Shown: positions 34,309-42,959 of the stretch, piece after piece
Layout of the letters: each line of letters begins with the position of its first letter
Numbering within the stretch: position 1 is the stretch's first letter
NCBI GenBank assembly: GCA_021771025.1
Contig: JAETPW010000004.1
Coordinates: 24,309-88,308 of the forward strand
Direction of reading: 5' to 3'
Length of the DNA: 64,000 nucleotides
From: Clostridiaceae bacterium
Lineage (GTDB): Bacteria > Bacillota > Clostridia > TANB77 > CAG-508
The notes under the pieces: generated by a model
Told to the model about the DNA's origin: nothing
The model's database searches: none
Seen by the model: only the letters and a program-made list of their open reading frames with translations
Translations under genes and position numbers: made by a program

Positions 34309-34566
34309 ATGGAAAAATTAAGTGATTTACCCAACATTGGAAAAGAGGTAGAAAGGCAATTAAACCAAGTAGGCATCATGAACAAAGAAGACCTAGAAAA
34401 CACAGGAAGTACAGAAGCATGGCTCAAAATACAAGCCATAGATCCATCAGCTTGTATCCATCGTTTAATGGCATTAGAAGGAGCTATTCAAGGGATCAAA
34501 AAAACAGAGTTGTCAGAAAAGGATAAAAAGTATTTGAAAGATTTTTATCAGCAACATAAAAGATAG
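34309..34566 (+). CDS. TfoX/Sxy C-terminal-domain protein
   Basis: 85 residues. LSDLPNIGKEVERQLNQVGI is the helix-hairpin-helix signature of the TfoX_C domain, followed by EDLENTGSTEAWLKI and CIHRLMALEGAIQG. The domain occurs alone in many Clostridia and is thought to bind nucleic acid; in Gammaproteobacteria it is part of a competence regulator. The ATG at 34309 follows GGGAGGGAAAAGA and is better supported than the upstream ATG at 34291. It is co-transcribed with the exonuclease. Confidence 0.88.
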   Translation: MEKLSDLPNIGKEVERQLNQVGIMNKEDLENTGSTEAWLKIQAIDPSACIHRLMALEGAIQGIKKTELSEKDKKYLKDFYQQHKR

Positions 34567-34594
34567 AGAGAACCAAAAAAGGATGTTGATTGTT

Positions 34595-34924
34595 ATGCAA
34601 AAACAAAGAAAATGTATTGAATATTATTATGATAGCCAAAAATATAATAAACAGGAGATTTTAGAAGATCTAACTTTAGAAACGAAAGAACAATTTCCTA
34701 AACAAGAGGCGGAAATTAGTATATGTTTAAATCCATTTGGTGTATATGTAGCCACACTAATTTTTCCAGAAAAGCAAGGAAAAAGAAAAATTAAGCAACG
34801 AGAAAAAAGAAAAAACGAGAAAGAAATAAAATCTAGCTTATCTTATTATGAAATGAAACAGAAAACAAAGCAGAAAGCACAATATGGTGTGTATAAAAAT
34901 GGGGGAACATTTAAGCCTTTTTAG
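34595..34924 (+). CDS. Hypothetical basic protein, 109 residues
   Basis: No family is assigned. Early part: CIEYYYDSQKYNKQEILEDL then EAEISICLNPFGVYVATLIF, giving a small alpha/beta start. The second half is strongly basic and helical (KRKIKQREKRKNEKEIK, YYEMKQKTKQKAQYG), ending GTFKPF. The overall pattern resembles YjdF-like RNA-binding proteins, but this is not certain. The ATG at 34595 is preferred, because the ATG at 34583 touches the GG of the only ribosome site. Confidence 0.55.
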   Translation: MQKQRKCIEYYYDSQKYNKQEILEDLTLETKEQFPKQEAEISICLNPFGVYVATLIFPEKQGKRKIKQREKRKNEKEIKSSLSYYEMKQKTKQKAQYGVYKNGGTFKPF

Positions 34925-35272
34925 AACAGTCAAAATTAAGTATTCAAAACATTTTTAGGAACGGTTATCTTGGGTACAACACGAAATGAATAACTATTTC
35001 ACTTAGATAAAGACAAAAAAATGGAATAAATTTACAAAAATCAAAATAAAAACCACAAAGATCGTAAAAATAGGTATGGAAAAGAGAAAAAAAGAATGAT
35101 AAAGTAACAAAGAAAAGTTATTTTTCTAAAAAGAACCTTGAAAAAAGAATACCTTTGCCTAAGAAGAAATAGAAATCAAGCTATTTTTAGAAAAATAATG
35201 AATAAAACAAGTCAAAAGGAACAAAATAAGCATAAGAAAAATAGAAAAAAGCAAAAGAGGAGGATGATTTTT

Positions 35273-36673
35273 TTGAATGATAGTAAAAATCAAACAAAAA
35301 TAGAAAAGAGAAAAATGAGTAAAATAAAGTTAGATAAAGGTATTACCCTAATAGCCTTAGTGATCACCATTATCGTGTTATTAATCTTAGCCGGAGTAAC
35401 CATAGCCACCCTAACAGGGCAAAATGGGATACTAACAAATGCTACAAAATCGAAAGAAGCAAACGAAAAAGGAAATGAATTAGACTTAGTAAAACTAGCA
35501 ACATCAGCATCACTTATTGACGGCCAAGGGCAAACCATAACCTTATCTGATTTACAAAACAACTTAAATAAACAAAACAGCAATGCCACAGCAAGGCAAG
35601 ACGGAGAAGGATTTATCGTAAAATTTAATGACTCAGGAAGAGAATACAAAGTAGACAAATATGGAAACGTACAAGAAACAGCAGGAGGAAATGGTGAAGG
35701 ATCAGGAGAAACAGGAAGCCTACCATCAACGCTTGACACTAATCCATTTTTACCAGAAGGATTTACCCAAAAAGAAGGAACAAATTTAGACAATGGACTA
35801 ACCATAACCGATGGAACGAATAGTTTTGTATGGGTAGAAGTACCAAAAAATATTTATACCACAGCAACATCAGAAACAGATTATGCAAAAATAGAAGCAG
35901 ATATGAAAACGTATACAACAGACTATAAAAGTTCAGCCTATAAAGATGAGTATTATTCAGACGCAACAACAGGACTAACAGAAGAAGAATATAACAGTTT
36001 GAAACAAGCTATGTTAACAAGCGTATATAAAAATGGAGGATTTTGGATCAGTCAATATGAAATAGGAACAGAAACACTAAGAACGAATGAAGCAGATCCA
36101 TTAACAACCCCAAAAAGTCAAGAAGGATTATATCCCTATAACTGGGTAACTTGTAGCCAAGCGCAACAATTAGCAGAGCAAATGAATCCCAATAGTAGTA
36201 AATATAAAAGTAGTTTACTATTTGGAGTACAATGGGATTTAACTTGTAAATTCTTAGAAACGAAAGCAAGTAATTTAGGAGCAACGTCAGAAGAACGAAA
36301 AAATGCCATAAAAAATAATAGTACAACATGGGGAAATTACTATAATGCAACATTTGATATAACTAAAGGAAAATATTCAACAAATTATGGAGATGCTTAT
36401 ACAGACGTAAATGGAAGTTATACAAAACAAATAGATTCAAGTGTATTATTAACAACAGGAGCAACAGAAAGAAACCGTGCAATGAATATTTATGATTTTG
36501 CTGGAAATGAATGGGAGTGGACATTAGAATATACCAACTACACCAGCTATCCTTGCAGTTATCGAGGTGGCAATTACTACCGCAATGGAAGCAACTGTCC
36601 AGCCAGCAGTCGTGACTACGGTTCTACCACAGGCGGCGACGGCACCTTTAGTTCACGTGTGGCTTTATATTAG
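35273..36673 (+). CDS. Prepilin-like protein with FGE/C-type-lectin-like C-domain (putative DGR target)
   Basis: 466 residues from a TTG start nine bases after GAGGAGG. After a basic leader, KGITLIALVITIIVLLILAG gives a class III (prepilin) signal with cleavage after Gly and a single membrane helix; the usual Glu at +5 is Ala. A linker follows, then a domain with FWISQYEIGTET and NIYDFAGNEWEWTLEY, the formylglycine-generating-enzyme/C-type-lectin fold. It ends RGGNYYRNGSNCPASSRDYG and SSRVALY. The last ~130 bases are far richer in G+C and in NNC codons than the rest. This layout matches variable proteins of diversity-generating retroelements. It is probably surface-displayed and processed by the prepilin peptidase at 42148. 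Confidence 0.82.
   Translation: MNDSKNQTKIEKRKMSKIKLDKGITLIALVITIIVLLILAGVTIATLTGQNGILTNATKSKEANEKGNELDLVKLATSASLIDGQGQTITLSDLQNNLNKQNSNATARQDGEGFIVKFNDSGREYKVDKYGNVQETAGGNGEGSGETGSLPSTLDTNPFLPEGFTQKEGTNLDNGLTITDGTNSFVWVEVPKNIYTTATSETDYAKIEADMKTYTTDYKSSAYKDEYYSDATTGLTEEEYNSLKQAMLTSVYKNGGFWISQYEIGTETLRTNEADPLTTPKSQEGLYPYNWVTCSQAQQLAEQMNPNSSKYKSSLLFGVQWDLTCKFLETKASNLGATSEERKNAIKNNSTTWGNYYNATFDITKGKYSTNYGDAYTDVNGSYTKQIDSSVLLTTGATERNRAMNIYDFAGNEWEWTLEYTNYTSYPCSYRGGNYYRNGSNCPASSRDYGSTTGGDGTFSSRVALY
36541..36672 (+). other. Putative DGR variable region
   Basis: Abrupt change to G+C-rich, C-ending codons (TAC, AGC, CGC, AAC, GAC, GGC) over about 35 codons, then a constant-looking end TTCACGTGTGGCTTTATAT. 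This is what adenine-directed mutagenesis of AAC codons followed by an IMH-like end would leave. No template repeat or reverse transcriptase is seen in this window. Confidence 0.5.
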
Positions 36674-36835
36674 TAGGACTGTCAATGAGAAATAGTACGG
36701 ATACTAGCATAATAGAATACTAGATTAACACTAATGTAGCTAGAAGTAAGCCAATGGACGAACAGAAGACACATAAAGTACACAGAAAACATAAACAGTA
36801 GAGAAATAAAGAAAGTAAATAGTAAGCTTAACTCA

Positions 36836-36882
36836 TTCTCAAATTTTCTATCTCCCGTAAGGGAGAATAGGAAATTTGAGAA
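36836..36882 (+). terminator. Strong hairpin after the prepilin-like gene
   Basis: TTCTCAAATTT (36836-36846) pairs with AAATTTGAGAA (36872-36882), with an inner TCTCCC/GGGAGA stem. No T run follows directly; a T6 run lies 20 bases later, after AAGGTGGTA, so this may be a terminator or a T-box remnant. Confidence 0.5.
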
Positions 36883-36972
36883 ATCACTAATTAAGGTGGT
36901 ATTTTTTGCATGAAAAAAACAAACCAATAAAAATGTAAAAATTCCCAAATTTGAACAAAAATAAAAAAAAGC

Positions 36973-37001
36973 TTGAAAACCCTCACAAAATATGATACAC
37001 T
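36973..37001 (+). promoter_or_regulatory. Promoter of pheS T-box transcript
   Basis: TTGAAA (36973-36978), 17-base spacer, TACACT (36996-37001). Confidence 0.65.
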
Positions 37002-37014
37002 TATACCATAAATA

Positions 37015-37292
37015 AACAAACCGCTAAAAAAGCAAAGTATCACTAGAAAAACAGGAAAAAGAGAAAATGGCCTAGGCTGAAAGCCATTACCAAGAATCTA
37101 GTTCGAGAAATTTCACTTTTTAGGTCTTTTTTTGAACAGCCCAAGAGCCAAAGTAGGAAAAAGCGGGTAGCCCGTTACAGCAAACAATGAGGTTAGTTAA
37201 ATCCAAACCAATTTGGATACTAATAAATTTAGGTGGTACCACGAAAATAGTAAACCATTTCGTCCTAACAAGAAGAACGAAGTGGTTTTTTT
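37015..37292 (+). promoter_or_regulatory. T-box riboswitch, tRNA-Phe
   Basis: The antiterminator sequence AGGTGGTACCACG (37231-37243) is followed by a terminator AAACCATTTCGT (37252-37263) / ACGAAGTGGTTT (37277-37288) and a T run. Upstream a Stem-I-like region contains GGCTGAAAGCC and a candidate specifier TTC (37102-37104, Phe codon). Uncharged tRNA-Phe would allow read-through into pheS. Confidence 0.85.
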
Positions 37293-37328
37293 GCATTTCA
37301 AAAGCCACAAAAAGAAAGGAGCCAAACC

Positions 37329-38348
37329 ATGAAAGAACAAGTAGAACAAATCAAACAAAACTCCATCAAAGAAATGGAAGAAGTAAAAACCATAAAAGAG
37401 CTAACAGAATTAAAAGTAAAATACTTAGGAAAAAAAGGAGAATTAACAACTGTATTAAGAGGAATGGGTAAGCTAAGCCCAGAAGAAAGACCAATCATAG
37501 GAAGCTTAGTCAATAGCGTAAGAGATTTATTAGACGAAAAATTCACCCAAAAAGAAAAAGAACTAAAACGAGAGGAATTAAACCAAAGGCTGCAAACCGA
37601 AACCATAGATATCACAGAACCAAGCCAAAAAATCGAATTAGGATCCATTCATCCCATCACACAAATTATCCAAGAAGTACAAGATATCTTCTTAGGAATG
37701 GGATATCAAATTGCCGATGGACCAGAAGTAGAAAAAACATTCTACAATTTTGACCAATTAAACACACCACCAGATCATCCAGCAAGAGACGTGCAAGACA
37801 CCTTTTACATCAATGATGACATCGTGCTAAGAAGCCAAACATCGCCAGTTCAAGCCAGAGTCATGGAAAACCAAAAACCACCAATCAAAATCATTTGCCC
37901 AGGAGCAGTGTATCGTTCAGACAGCGTAGATGCTACCCACTCACCAGTATTCCATCAAATGGAAGGGCTAGTCGTAGACAAAAACATCACCATGACAGAC
38001 CTAAAAGGAACCCTAGAAATGTTTGCCAAAAAATGCTTAGGAGAAAAAACACAAATCAGATTCAGACCACATCATTTTCCATTTACTGAACCAAGCGCAG
38101 AAGCAGACGTATCGTGTTTCGTCTGTGGAGGAAAAGGCTGCAGAGTATGTAAAGGAGAAGGTTGGATCGAACTACTAGGGTGTGGAATGGTACATCCAAA
38201 TGTACTACGAAACTGTGGAATCGACCCAGAAATATACTCCGGGTTCGCCTTTGGGTTTGGGGTAGAAAGAGTAGCCATGGCCAAGTTTGGCATTGATGAC
38301 TTACGACTACTTTACGAAAATGATGTAAGATTCTTAAAACAATTCTAA
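37329..38348 (+). CDS. pheS: Phenylalanyl-tRNA synthetase alpha subunit
   Basis: 339 residues. An N-terminal coiled-coil tRNA-binding arm covers about 1-85, followed by the class II catalytic core. Motif 2 lies in [20 protein letters not shown], and [17 protein letters not shown] is the classic start of the core. A C-x-x-C pair ([11 protein letters not shown]) lies near 264-272, and motif 3 is [17 protein letters not shown]. It acts as an alpha2-beta2 tetramer with PheT. The start follows AAAGGAGCCAAACC. Control is by the T-box immediately upstream. Confidence 0.97.
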   Translation: MKEQVEQIKQNSIKEMEEVKTIKELTELKVKYLGKKGELTTVLRGMGKLSPEERPIIGSLVNSVRDLLDEKFTQKEKELKREELNQRLQTETIDITEPSQKIELGSIHPITQIIQEVQDIFLGMGYQIADGPEVEKTFYNFDQLNTPPDHPARDVQDTFYINDDIVLRSQTSPVQARVMENQKPPIKIICPGAVYRSDSVDATHSPVFHQMEGLVVDKNITMTDLKGTLEMFAKKCLGEKTQIRFRPHHFPFTEPSAEADVSCFVCGGKGCRVCKGEGWIELLGCGMVHPNVLRNCGIDPEIYSGFAFGFGVERVAMAKFGIDDLRLLYENDVRFLKQF

Positions 38349-38391
38349 GAAGGAAATAAGAAATGGTAAAAATAAAAAAGGAGGGGTGATC

Positions 38392-38823
38392 ATGGCAATT
38401 ATTCAAAATAGTAAAAATATGCCGATCAATCCAATGGAAATAATCACCATACCCAAAAAACAAGAAAATCATACAATTCAAAAAACAGACGTAATAAAGG
38501 CATTAGAACAGTATAAACCAGAACTAATCGACCAAATGAACCAAATCGTAAAACAAGAAAAAGACCAGCAAAGTAAAGAGCAAAAAAACGAACCAAACCA
38601 CCAAATATCCATGTCTATTGATGAAAGCGAAAACTTCATTCGTATTATACTAAACTGGGTCAATTGGAATGAACTACAATATGCTGTAGGAAATCCTGAC
38701 GTAGGAGAAGGGTTTCACAATGAATTATTAAAAAAACTAGTCAATCAAATCAGAGAAATCATCCAAAAAGAATTCCCTAACCAAACAATAACCCAATCAA
38801 AGGACGATGAAATGTCCATTTAG
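38392..38823 (+). CDS. Hypothetical protein between pheS and pheT
   Basis: 143 residues, not recognised. The N-terminal half is polar (NMPINPMEIITIPKKQENH, KALEQYKPELIDQMNQIVKQ) and the middle is Lys/Gln/Asn-rich. The C-terminal half holds ISMSIDESENFIRIILNWV and EGFHNELLKKLVNQIREIIQ. The ATG at 38392 follows AAGGAGGGGTGATC, an excellent site. The last codons (ATGTCCATTTAG) fall inside a REP family D repeat, so the natural C-terminus may have been lost. An unknown gene between pheS and pheT is unusual. Confidence 0.62.
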   Translation: MAIIQNSKNMPINPMEIITIPKKQENHTIQKTDVIKALEQYKPELIDQMNQIVKQEKDQQSKEQKNEPNHQISMSIDESENFIRIILNWVNWNELQYAVGNPDVGEGFHNELLKKLVNQIREIIQKEFPNQTITQSKDDEMSI

Positions 38824-39012
38824 GGACGTTTCTAAAAAGGACATTTTGCCCCCAAAAACAAAATGTCCAAAACATACCTGTCTATTGTTGGACATCAAAA
38901 ATAAAATAATCAAAACGAACCGTCCCTTGTTGGACACCAAAAATAAAATGATCAAAACGTACCTGTCCCCAATTGGACAAAAAATGTCCCAAACAGAAAC
39001 GTCCCCAAAAGG
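38810..39012 (+). repeat. Tandem REP family D array
   Basis: At least two direct units with a 42-bp period (TTGTTGGACA at 38885 and at 38927, each followed by CAAAAATAAAAT), plus a third partial unit near 38973. A 10-bp palindrome GGACATTTTG...CAAAATGTCC lies near 38840-38869, and AACAGAAACGTCCCC ends the array. It separates pheS and its neighbour from pheT. Confidence 0.8.
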
Positions 39013-39041
39013 ACAAAAGGACAAAGAAGGAGGAAAAAAAC

Positions 39042-41447
39042 ATGAAAGCAAGTAAAGAATGGCTAGAAGAATATAGCAAAATCAACGTAGATACCATAAG
39101 CTTAGGAGATAAGCTAACCATGGCAGGGCAAAAAGTAGAAACCATAGAACAAACCGGAAAAGATATCCAAAACGTAGTCGTAGGAAAAATCTTAAGCATA
39201 GAAAAACACCCAGATTCTGATCATCTAATCATCACCCAAGTGGACGTAGGAACCGAAAAGATACAAATCGTCACCGGTGCAGATAACGTAAAAGAAGGAG
39301 ACATCATTCCTATTGCCAAAAATGGATCAACCCTTCCAGGAGGCATAACCATCAAAACAGGAAAACTAAGAGGAATAGAATCTTGTGGAATGATGTGTGC
39401 AGTAACTGAATTAGGGCTAACCCTAAATGACTATCCGGGGCAAATAGAACATGGGATCATGATACTAGATCCAAAACTAGAAAGTAGATTAGGAGACGAT
39501 ATCACCGATGTACTTAACTTAAAAGAAGAGATCATCGACTTCGAAATCACTCCCAATCGTCCAGACTGCTTATCTATAGAAGGGTTAGGAAGAGAAGTAG
39601 CTGTCACCGTAGGAGAGCCATTTAACAACCCAAGAAAAGACATCGATGAAATGAACGTAGAAAATAAATCAGAAATAGAAGGGCTAACAGTTGACATCAC
39701 CGCTCCAGACCTATGTTATCGCTATATCGCTAGAGTAGTCAAAAACGTAAAAATAGGACCATCCCCAGAATGGATGATCAGAAGACTAAGAGCCTGTGGT
39801 GTCAGATCCATTAATAACATAGTTGACATCACTAACTATGTCATGTTAGAAATGGGTCAACCAATGCACGCATTTGACATAAACTCCATCGAAGGAAAGC
39901 ATATCACCGTAAGAAGAGCAAAACCTAACGAAAAAATTACCACCTTAGACGAAATAGAAAGAACACTAGGAGAAGACGACCTAGTCATTGCTGACGAGAA
40001 AAAAGCAGTAGCCATTGCAGGGGTTATGGGAGGGGTAAACTCAGAAATTGAAGAAAATACCCAAACTGTAGTCTTTGAATCAGCCGTATTCTATGGAGGA
40101 GCAGTTCGAAAAACCGCCAAAAAAGTAGGACTACGTACAGAAGCCTCTTCTCGTTTTGAAAAAGGACTATCACCAGAAAACGCTCTAAGAGCCGTAAACC
40201 GTGCAGTACAATTAGTAGAAAAATTACAAGCAGGAGAAATCGTAGAAGGAAAAATCGATGTATATCCAACCAAACAACCAGTAAGAACCATTCCTTTCGA
40301 ACCAGAAAAAATCAATCAATTGCTAGGAACCACCATAAGCCAAGAAGACATGGAAGAAATTCTAACTAAATTAGACATTCACGTAGAAAACGGAAAAGCT
40401 ACTAGCCCATACTTCAGAATGGACCTAGAACAAATGGCAGACTTAGCAGAAGAAGTAGCCAGATTTTATGGATACGATAAACTAGACACCACACTCATGA
40501 AAGCAGAAACCACAGTAGGAATCAAAAATAAAGAACAAAAAATCATCGACAAAATTAGACAAACACTAGTAGGAGAAGGACTATGTGAAATTTACACCTA
40601 TGGATTCATCAGCGAAAAAGAACTAGAAAAAGCAAACTTAAGCCAAACCTTAAAAGAAGAATCCATTCGTCTACAAAATCCTTTAAGTGAAGACTTCCAA
40701 TACATGAGACCATCCACCATACCAAGCATGATGCAAAGCCTAACCACCAACAGTAACCACAAAAATCAAGAAGTAGGGCTATTTGACATCTCCCGAACTT
40801 ACAAAAATAATCATGAGCAAATACAAAAAGGAGAAGTCCCTGAGGAAGACAACATCTTAACCATCGGAATGTACGGAAAACAAATCAACTTCTACAGCCT
40901 AAAAGGAATCGTAGAAAACGTCCTAGACCAAAGTGGAATAGCAAGATATGACATCACAAGAGAAACCCAAAACCAATCCTATCATCCGGGAAGATGTGCT
41001 ACCTTAAAAATAGGTGTAGATACCATAGCCACCTTAGGAGAAGTACATCCAGAAGTACTAACTAACTACGGAATAAACGAGCAAAGAGTCTACTTAGCCG
41101 AAATCAATATCACTAAACTTGTCAAATACGCAAAATCAGTAAAAAAATACACCGAAGTACCAAAATTCCCAGCAGTCGAAAGAGACATTGCCCTAATTGT
41201 AGACGAAACAGTAGAAATTGGACAAATCGAAAAAATGATGACCAAAAAAGGAAAAAAATTACTAGAAAGCATAAGACTATTTGACATCTACCGTAACGAA
41301 AAACTAGGAGAAAACAAAAAAAGTGTAGCCTTTGCCTTAACCTTCAGAGACAAAAACAAAACACTAGGAGACGAAGAAATAAACCCAATCATGACCAGTA
41401 TCTGGCAAGAACTAGAAAAAGAGCTAGGAGCCGAAATCAGAAAATAG
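39042..41447 (+). CDS. pheT: Phenylalanyl-tRNA synthetase beta subunit
   Basis: 801 residues. Domains in order: tRNA-binding OB fold (about 40-150, VGKILSIEKHPDSDHL), B3/4 editing domain (about 210-390), B5 (about 405-475), catalytic-like core, and C-terminal FDX-ACB (KYTEVPKFPAVERDIALIVD, then AFALTFRD). It pairs with PheS. The ATG at 39042 follows GAAGGAGGAAAAAAA; the longer frame upstream would start inside the REP array. The array between pheS and pheT may reduce co-transcription. Confidence 0.97.
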   Translation: MKASKEWLEEYSKINVDTISLGDKLTMAGQKVETIEQTGKDIQNVVVGKILSIEKHPDSDHLIITQVDVGTEKIQIVTGADNVKEGDIIPIAKNGSTLPGGITIKTGKLRGIESCGMMCAVTELGLTLNDYPGQIEHGIMILDPKLESRLGDDITDVLNLKEEIIDFEITPNRPDCLSIEGLGREVAVTVGEPFNNPRKDIDEMNVENKSEIEGLTVDITAPDLCYRYIARVVKNVKIGPSPEWMIRRLRACGVRSINNIVDITNYVMLEMGQPMHAFDINSIEGKHITVRRAKPNEKITTLDEIERTLGEDDLVIADEKKAVAIAGVMGGVNSEIEENTQTVVFESAVFYGGAVRKTAKKVGLRTEASSRFEKGLSPENALRAVNRAVQLVEKLQAGEIVEGKIDVYPTKQPVRTIPFEPEKINQLLGTTISQEDMEEILTKLDIHVENGKATSPYFRMDLEQMADLAEEVARFYGYDKLDTTLMKAETTVGIKNKEQKIIDKIRQTLVGEGLCEIYTYGFISEKELEKANLSQTLKEESIRLQNPLSEDFQYMRPSTIPSMMQSLTTNSNHKNQEVGLFDISRTYKNNHEQIQKGEVPEEDNILTIGMYGKQINFYSLKGIVENVLDQSGIARYDITRETQNQSYHPGRCATLKIGVDTIATLGEVHPEVLTNYGINEQRVYLAEINITKLVKYAKSVKKYTEVPKFPAVERDIALIVDETVEIGQIEKMMTKKGKKLLESIRLFDIYRNEKLGENKKSVAFALTFRDKNKTLGDEEINPIMTSIWQELEKELGAEIRK

Positions 41448-41467
41448 CCACCCAGATGGGGTAGCCT

Positions 41468-41531
41468 CCCAGATTGGGGACGGGGTAAATTTTGGTAAAA
41501 TTACCAAAATTTACCCCGTCCCCAATCTGGG
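41468..41531. repeat. Perfect 31-bp inverted repeat, REPIN of family A
   Basis: Arms of 31 bp (41468-41498 and 41501-41531), starting CCCAGATTGGGGACGGGG, are separated by only two bases. The arms match exactly. As RNA it would form one very long hairpin downstream of pheT. Confidence 0.9.
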
Positions 41532-41563
41532 AAAAGTCACCATAATTTTACGCCTTCTAAGGC

Positions 41564-41592
41564 TTGACAAAACCCCAACAAATTGATAGTAT
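41564..41592 (+). promoter_or_regulatory. Promoter for yqeG
   Basis: TTGACA (41564-41569), 17-base spacer, TAGTAT (41587-41592). Confidence 0.75.
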
Positions 41593-41620
41593 TAGGAAGA
41601 AGAAAAGGAGAAGAAAACAA

Positions 41621-42130
41621 ATGAATCTATATCCAAAAGCCTATTTTTCAAGCGTACTAGATATCACCATACAATTTTTAATCAAAAATAAAATAAAAGC
41701 TTTAGTTTTAGATGTAGATAATACCTTAATCGATAAAGATAGAAATCTTTCCGAAGAGACCATCAAGTGGGCCAAAGAATTAAGAGGACAAGGAACAAAG
41801 ATGTATATCTTATCCAATACAAATGATAAAACTAAAGTAGAAGAAGTAGCCAAAAAATTAGCGTTACCATTTGAATATTTTGCCTTAAAACCACTAAAAA
41901 AAGGATTTAAGCGTGTTCAAAAAGCTATTCAAGAAAAACCAGAACAAATTGCCGTAGTAGGTGACCAAATATTTACCGATATCATAGGAGGAAACCGTTT
42001 ACATATGTTTACCATCTTAGTTGATCCAATTAGCTCTAAAGATTATTGGTATACCGCTTGGAAAAGACCAATTGAAAACAAAATAAAAAGAAAAATAAAA
42101 AATGAAATGAATCTTAACTTAACAAAATAA
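41621..42130 (+). CDS. yqeG: YqeG-family HAD phosphatase
   Basis: 169 residues of the HAD IIIA superfamily. Motif I is LVLDVDNTLID, with nucleophile and acid aspartates near 29-31. Motif II is MYILSNTND and motif III VVGDQIFTDI. In Bacillus yqeG lies in a conserved cluster with ribosome-assembly genes; related proteins dephosphorylate phosphatidylglycerophosphate. Here it precedes prepilin peptidase and aminopeptidase genes. The ATG at 41621 follows AAAGGAGAAGAAAACA; the upstream ATG at 41564 lies inside the promoter. Confidence 0.9.
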   Translation: MNLYPKAYFSSVLDITIQFLIKNKIKALVLDVDNTLIDKDRNLSEETIKWAKELRGQGTKMYILSNTNDKTKVEEVAKKLALPFEYFALKPLKKGFKRVQKAIQEKPEQIAVVGDQIFTDIIGGNRLHMFTILVDPISSKDYWYTAWKRPIENKIKRKIKNEMNLNLTK

Positions 42131-42147
42131 CAAAGGAGAAAATTAAC

Positions 42148-42900
42148 ATGTATATAAACGATGTTCATATTGGCTATTACGTAGTAGCTATGATTTTCGG
42201 GTTAATCATTGGTCAATTTATTGATTGGATGAATCAAAGATTACCAGACTATAAAAAAGTTTTTTCAAAAGAATTAATACAAGAATATAAACTAAAATTT
42301 AGACCGAACTACTTATTAATGCTAATTACGGCAGCAATATATGCAACACTCATCTATTGTTATGGAATAAAAGACACCTTTATTGCCAACTTAGACTTAA
42401 TTAAATACCTTATTTTAACACCAATGCTATTATCAGCATTTGTCATCGATTATCGACACCAAATTATTCCTAACCGTTTAAATTTAACGATATTAGAAGT
42501 AGGCTTAGTTTTTGCCTTTCTTTATGGATTATCTGATGTAGCCATAACCATTCATATGATATTAGGAATGTTAGCCGGAGCAGGAATCTTCTTACTTATC
42601 ACTTTTTTGGGTGGTTTAGTCTATGGAAAAGAAGCAATGGGATTTGGTGATGTAAAACTAATGGGAGCATTAGGACTATATTTTGGGCTATCCAATATCG
42701 TTGTCATTACCTTATTATCTTTCTTAATTGGAGCAATATTAAGCGTAATTTTATTGGTCAGCAAAATCAAAAAATCCAACGAATATATCCCATTTGGACC
42801 ATTTATTGTCCTAGGAACATTTATCTGTATGTATGTTCCATTTGAAGTCATTAAAAACACTTTGTTGCAAATTTTTACACTAGGTTTATACCAAGGATAA
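42148..42900 (+). CDS. Type IV prepilin peptidase (A24 family)
   Basis: 250 residues, about eight membrane helices. The two catalytic aspartates are in AFVIDYRHQIIPNRLN (near 102) and GFGDVKLMGALG (near 172). It cleaves class III signal peptides after Gly on the cytoplasmic face of the membrane. The N-terminal cytoplasmic methyltransferase-like zinc domain is reduced to a short loop (WMNQRLPDYKKV) without Cys pairs, so it may cleave without N-methylation. This fits the two prepilin-like substrates in the window, which lack Glu at +5. The start follows AAAGGAGAAAATTAAC. Confidence 0.9.
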   Translation: MYINDVHIGYYVVAMIFGLIIGQFIDWMNQRLPDYKKVFSKELIQEYKLKFRPNYLLMLITAAIYATLIYCYGIKDTFIANLDLIKYLILTPMLLSAFVIDYRHQIIPNRLNLTILEVGLVFAFLYGLSDVAITIHMILGMLAGAGIFLLITFLGGLVYGKEAMGFGDVKLMGALGLYFGLSNIVVITLLSFLIGAILSVILLVSKIKKSNEYIPFGPFIVLGTFICMYVPFEVIKNTLLQIFTLGLYQG

Positions 42901-42901
42901 T

Positions 42902-42931
42902 GCGCTAAAAGGGTCAGACCCTTCCAGAGCA
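42902..42931. repeat. REP family C copy
   Basis: The palindrome AAGGGTCAGACCCTT (42909-42923) is flanked by GCGCTAA and AGAGC. A second copy is at 50661-50690 in opposite orientation. Confidence 0.75.
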
Positions 42932-42959
42932 CTTCTTAAAAAAGTAGGGGGATAGGAAG

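Noticed and set aside
36541-36672. The G+C-rich gene end as a recent insertion from another genome
   Set aside because: The codons stay in frame and complete the FGE/lectin fold (RGGNYYRNG, SSRVALY), so a DGR variable region explains it better than foreign DNA.
38885-38990. 42-bp periodic repeats as a CRISPR array
   Set aside because: The units are adjacent REP copies with no unique spacers of constant length, and no cas genes are present.
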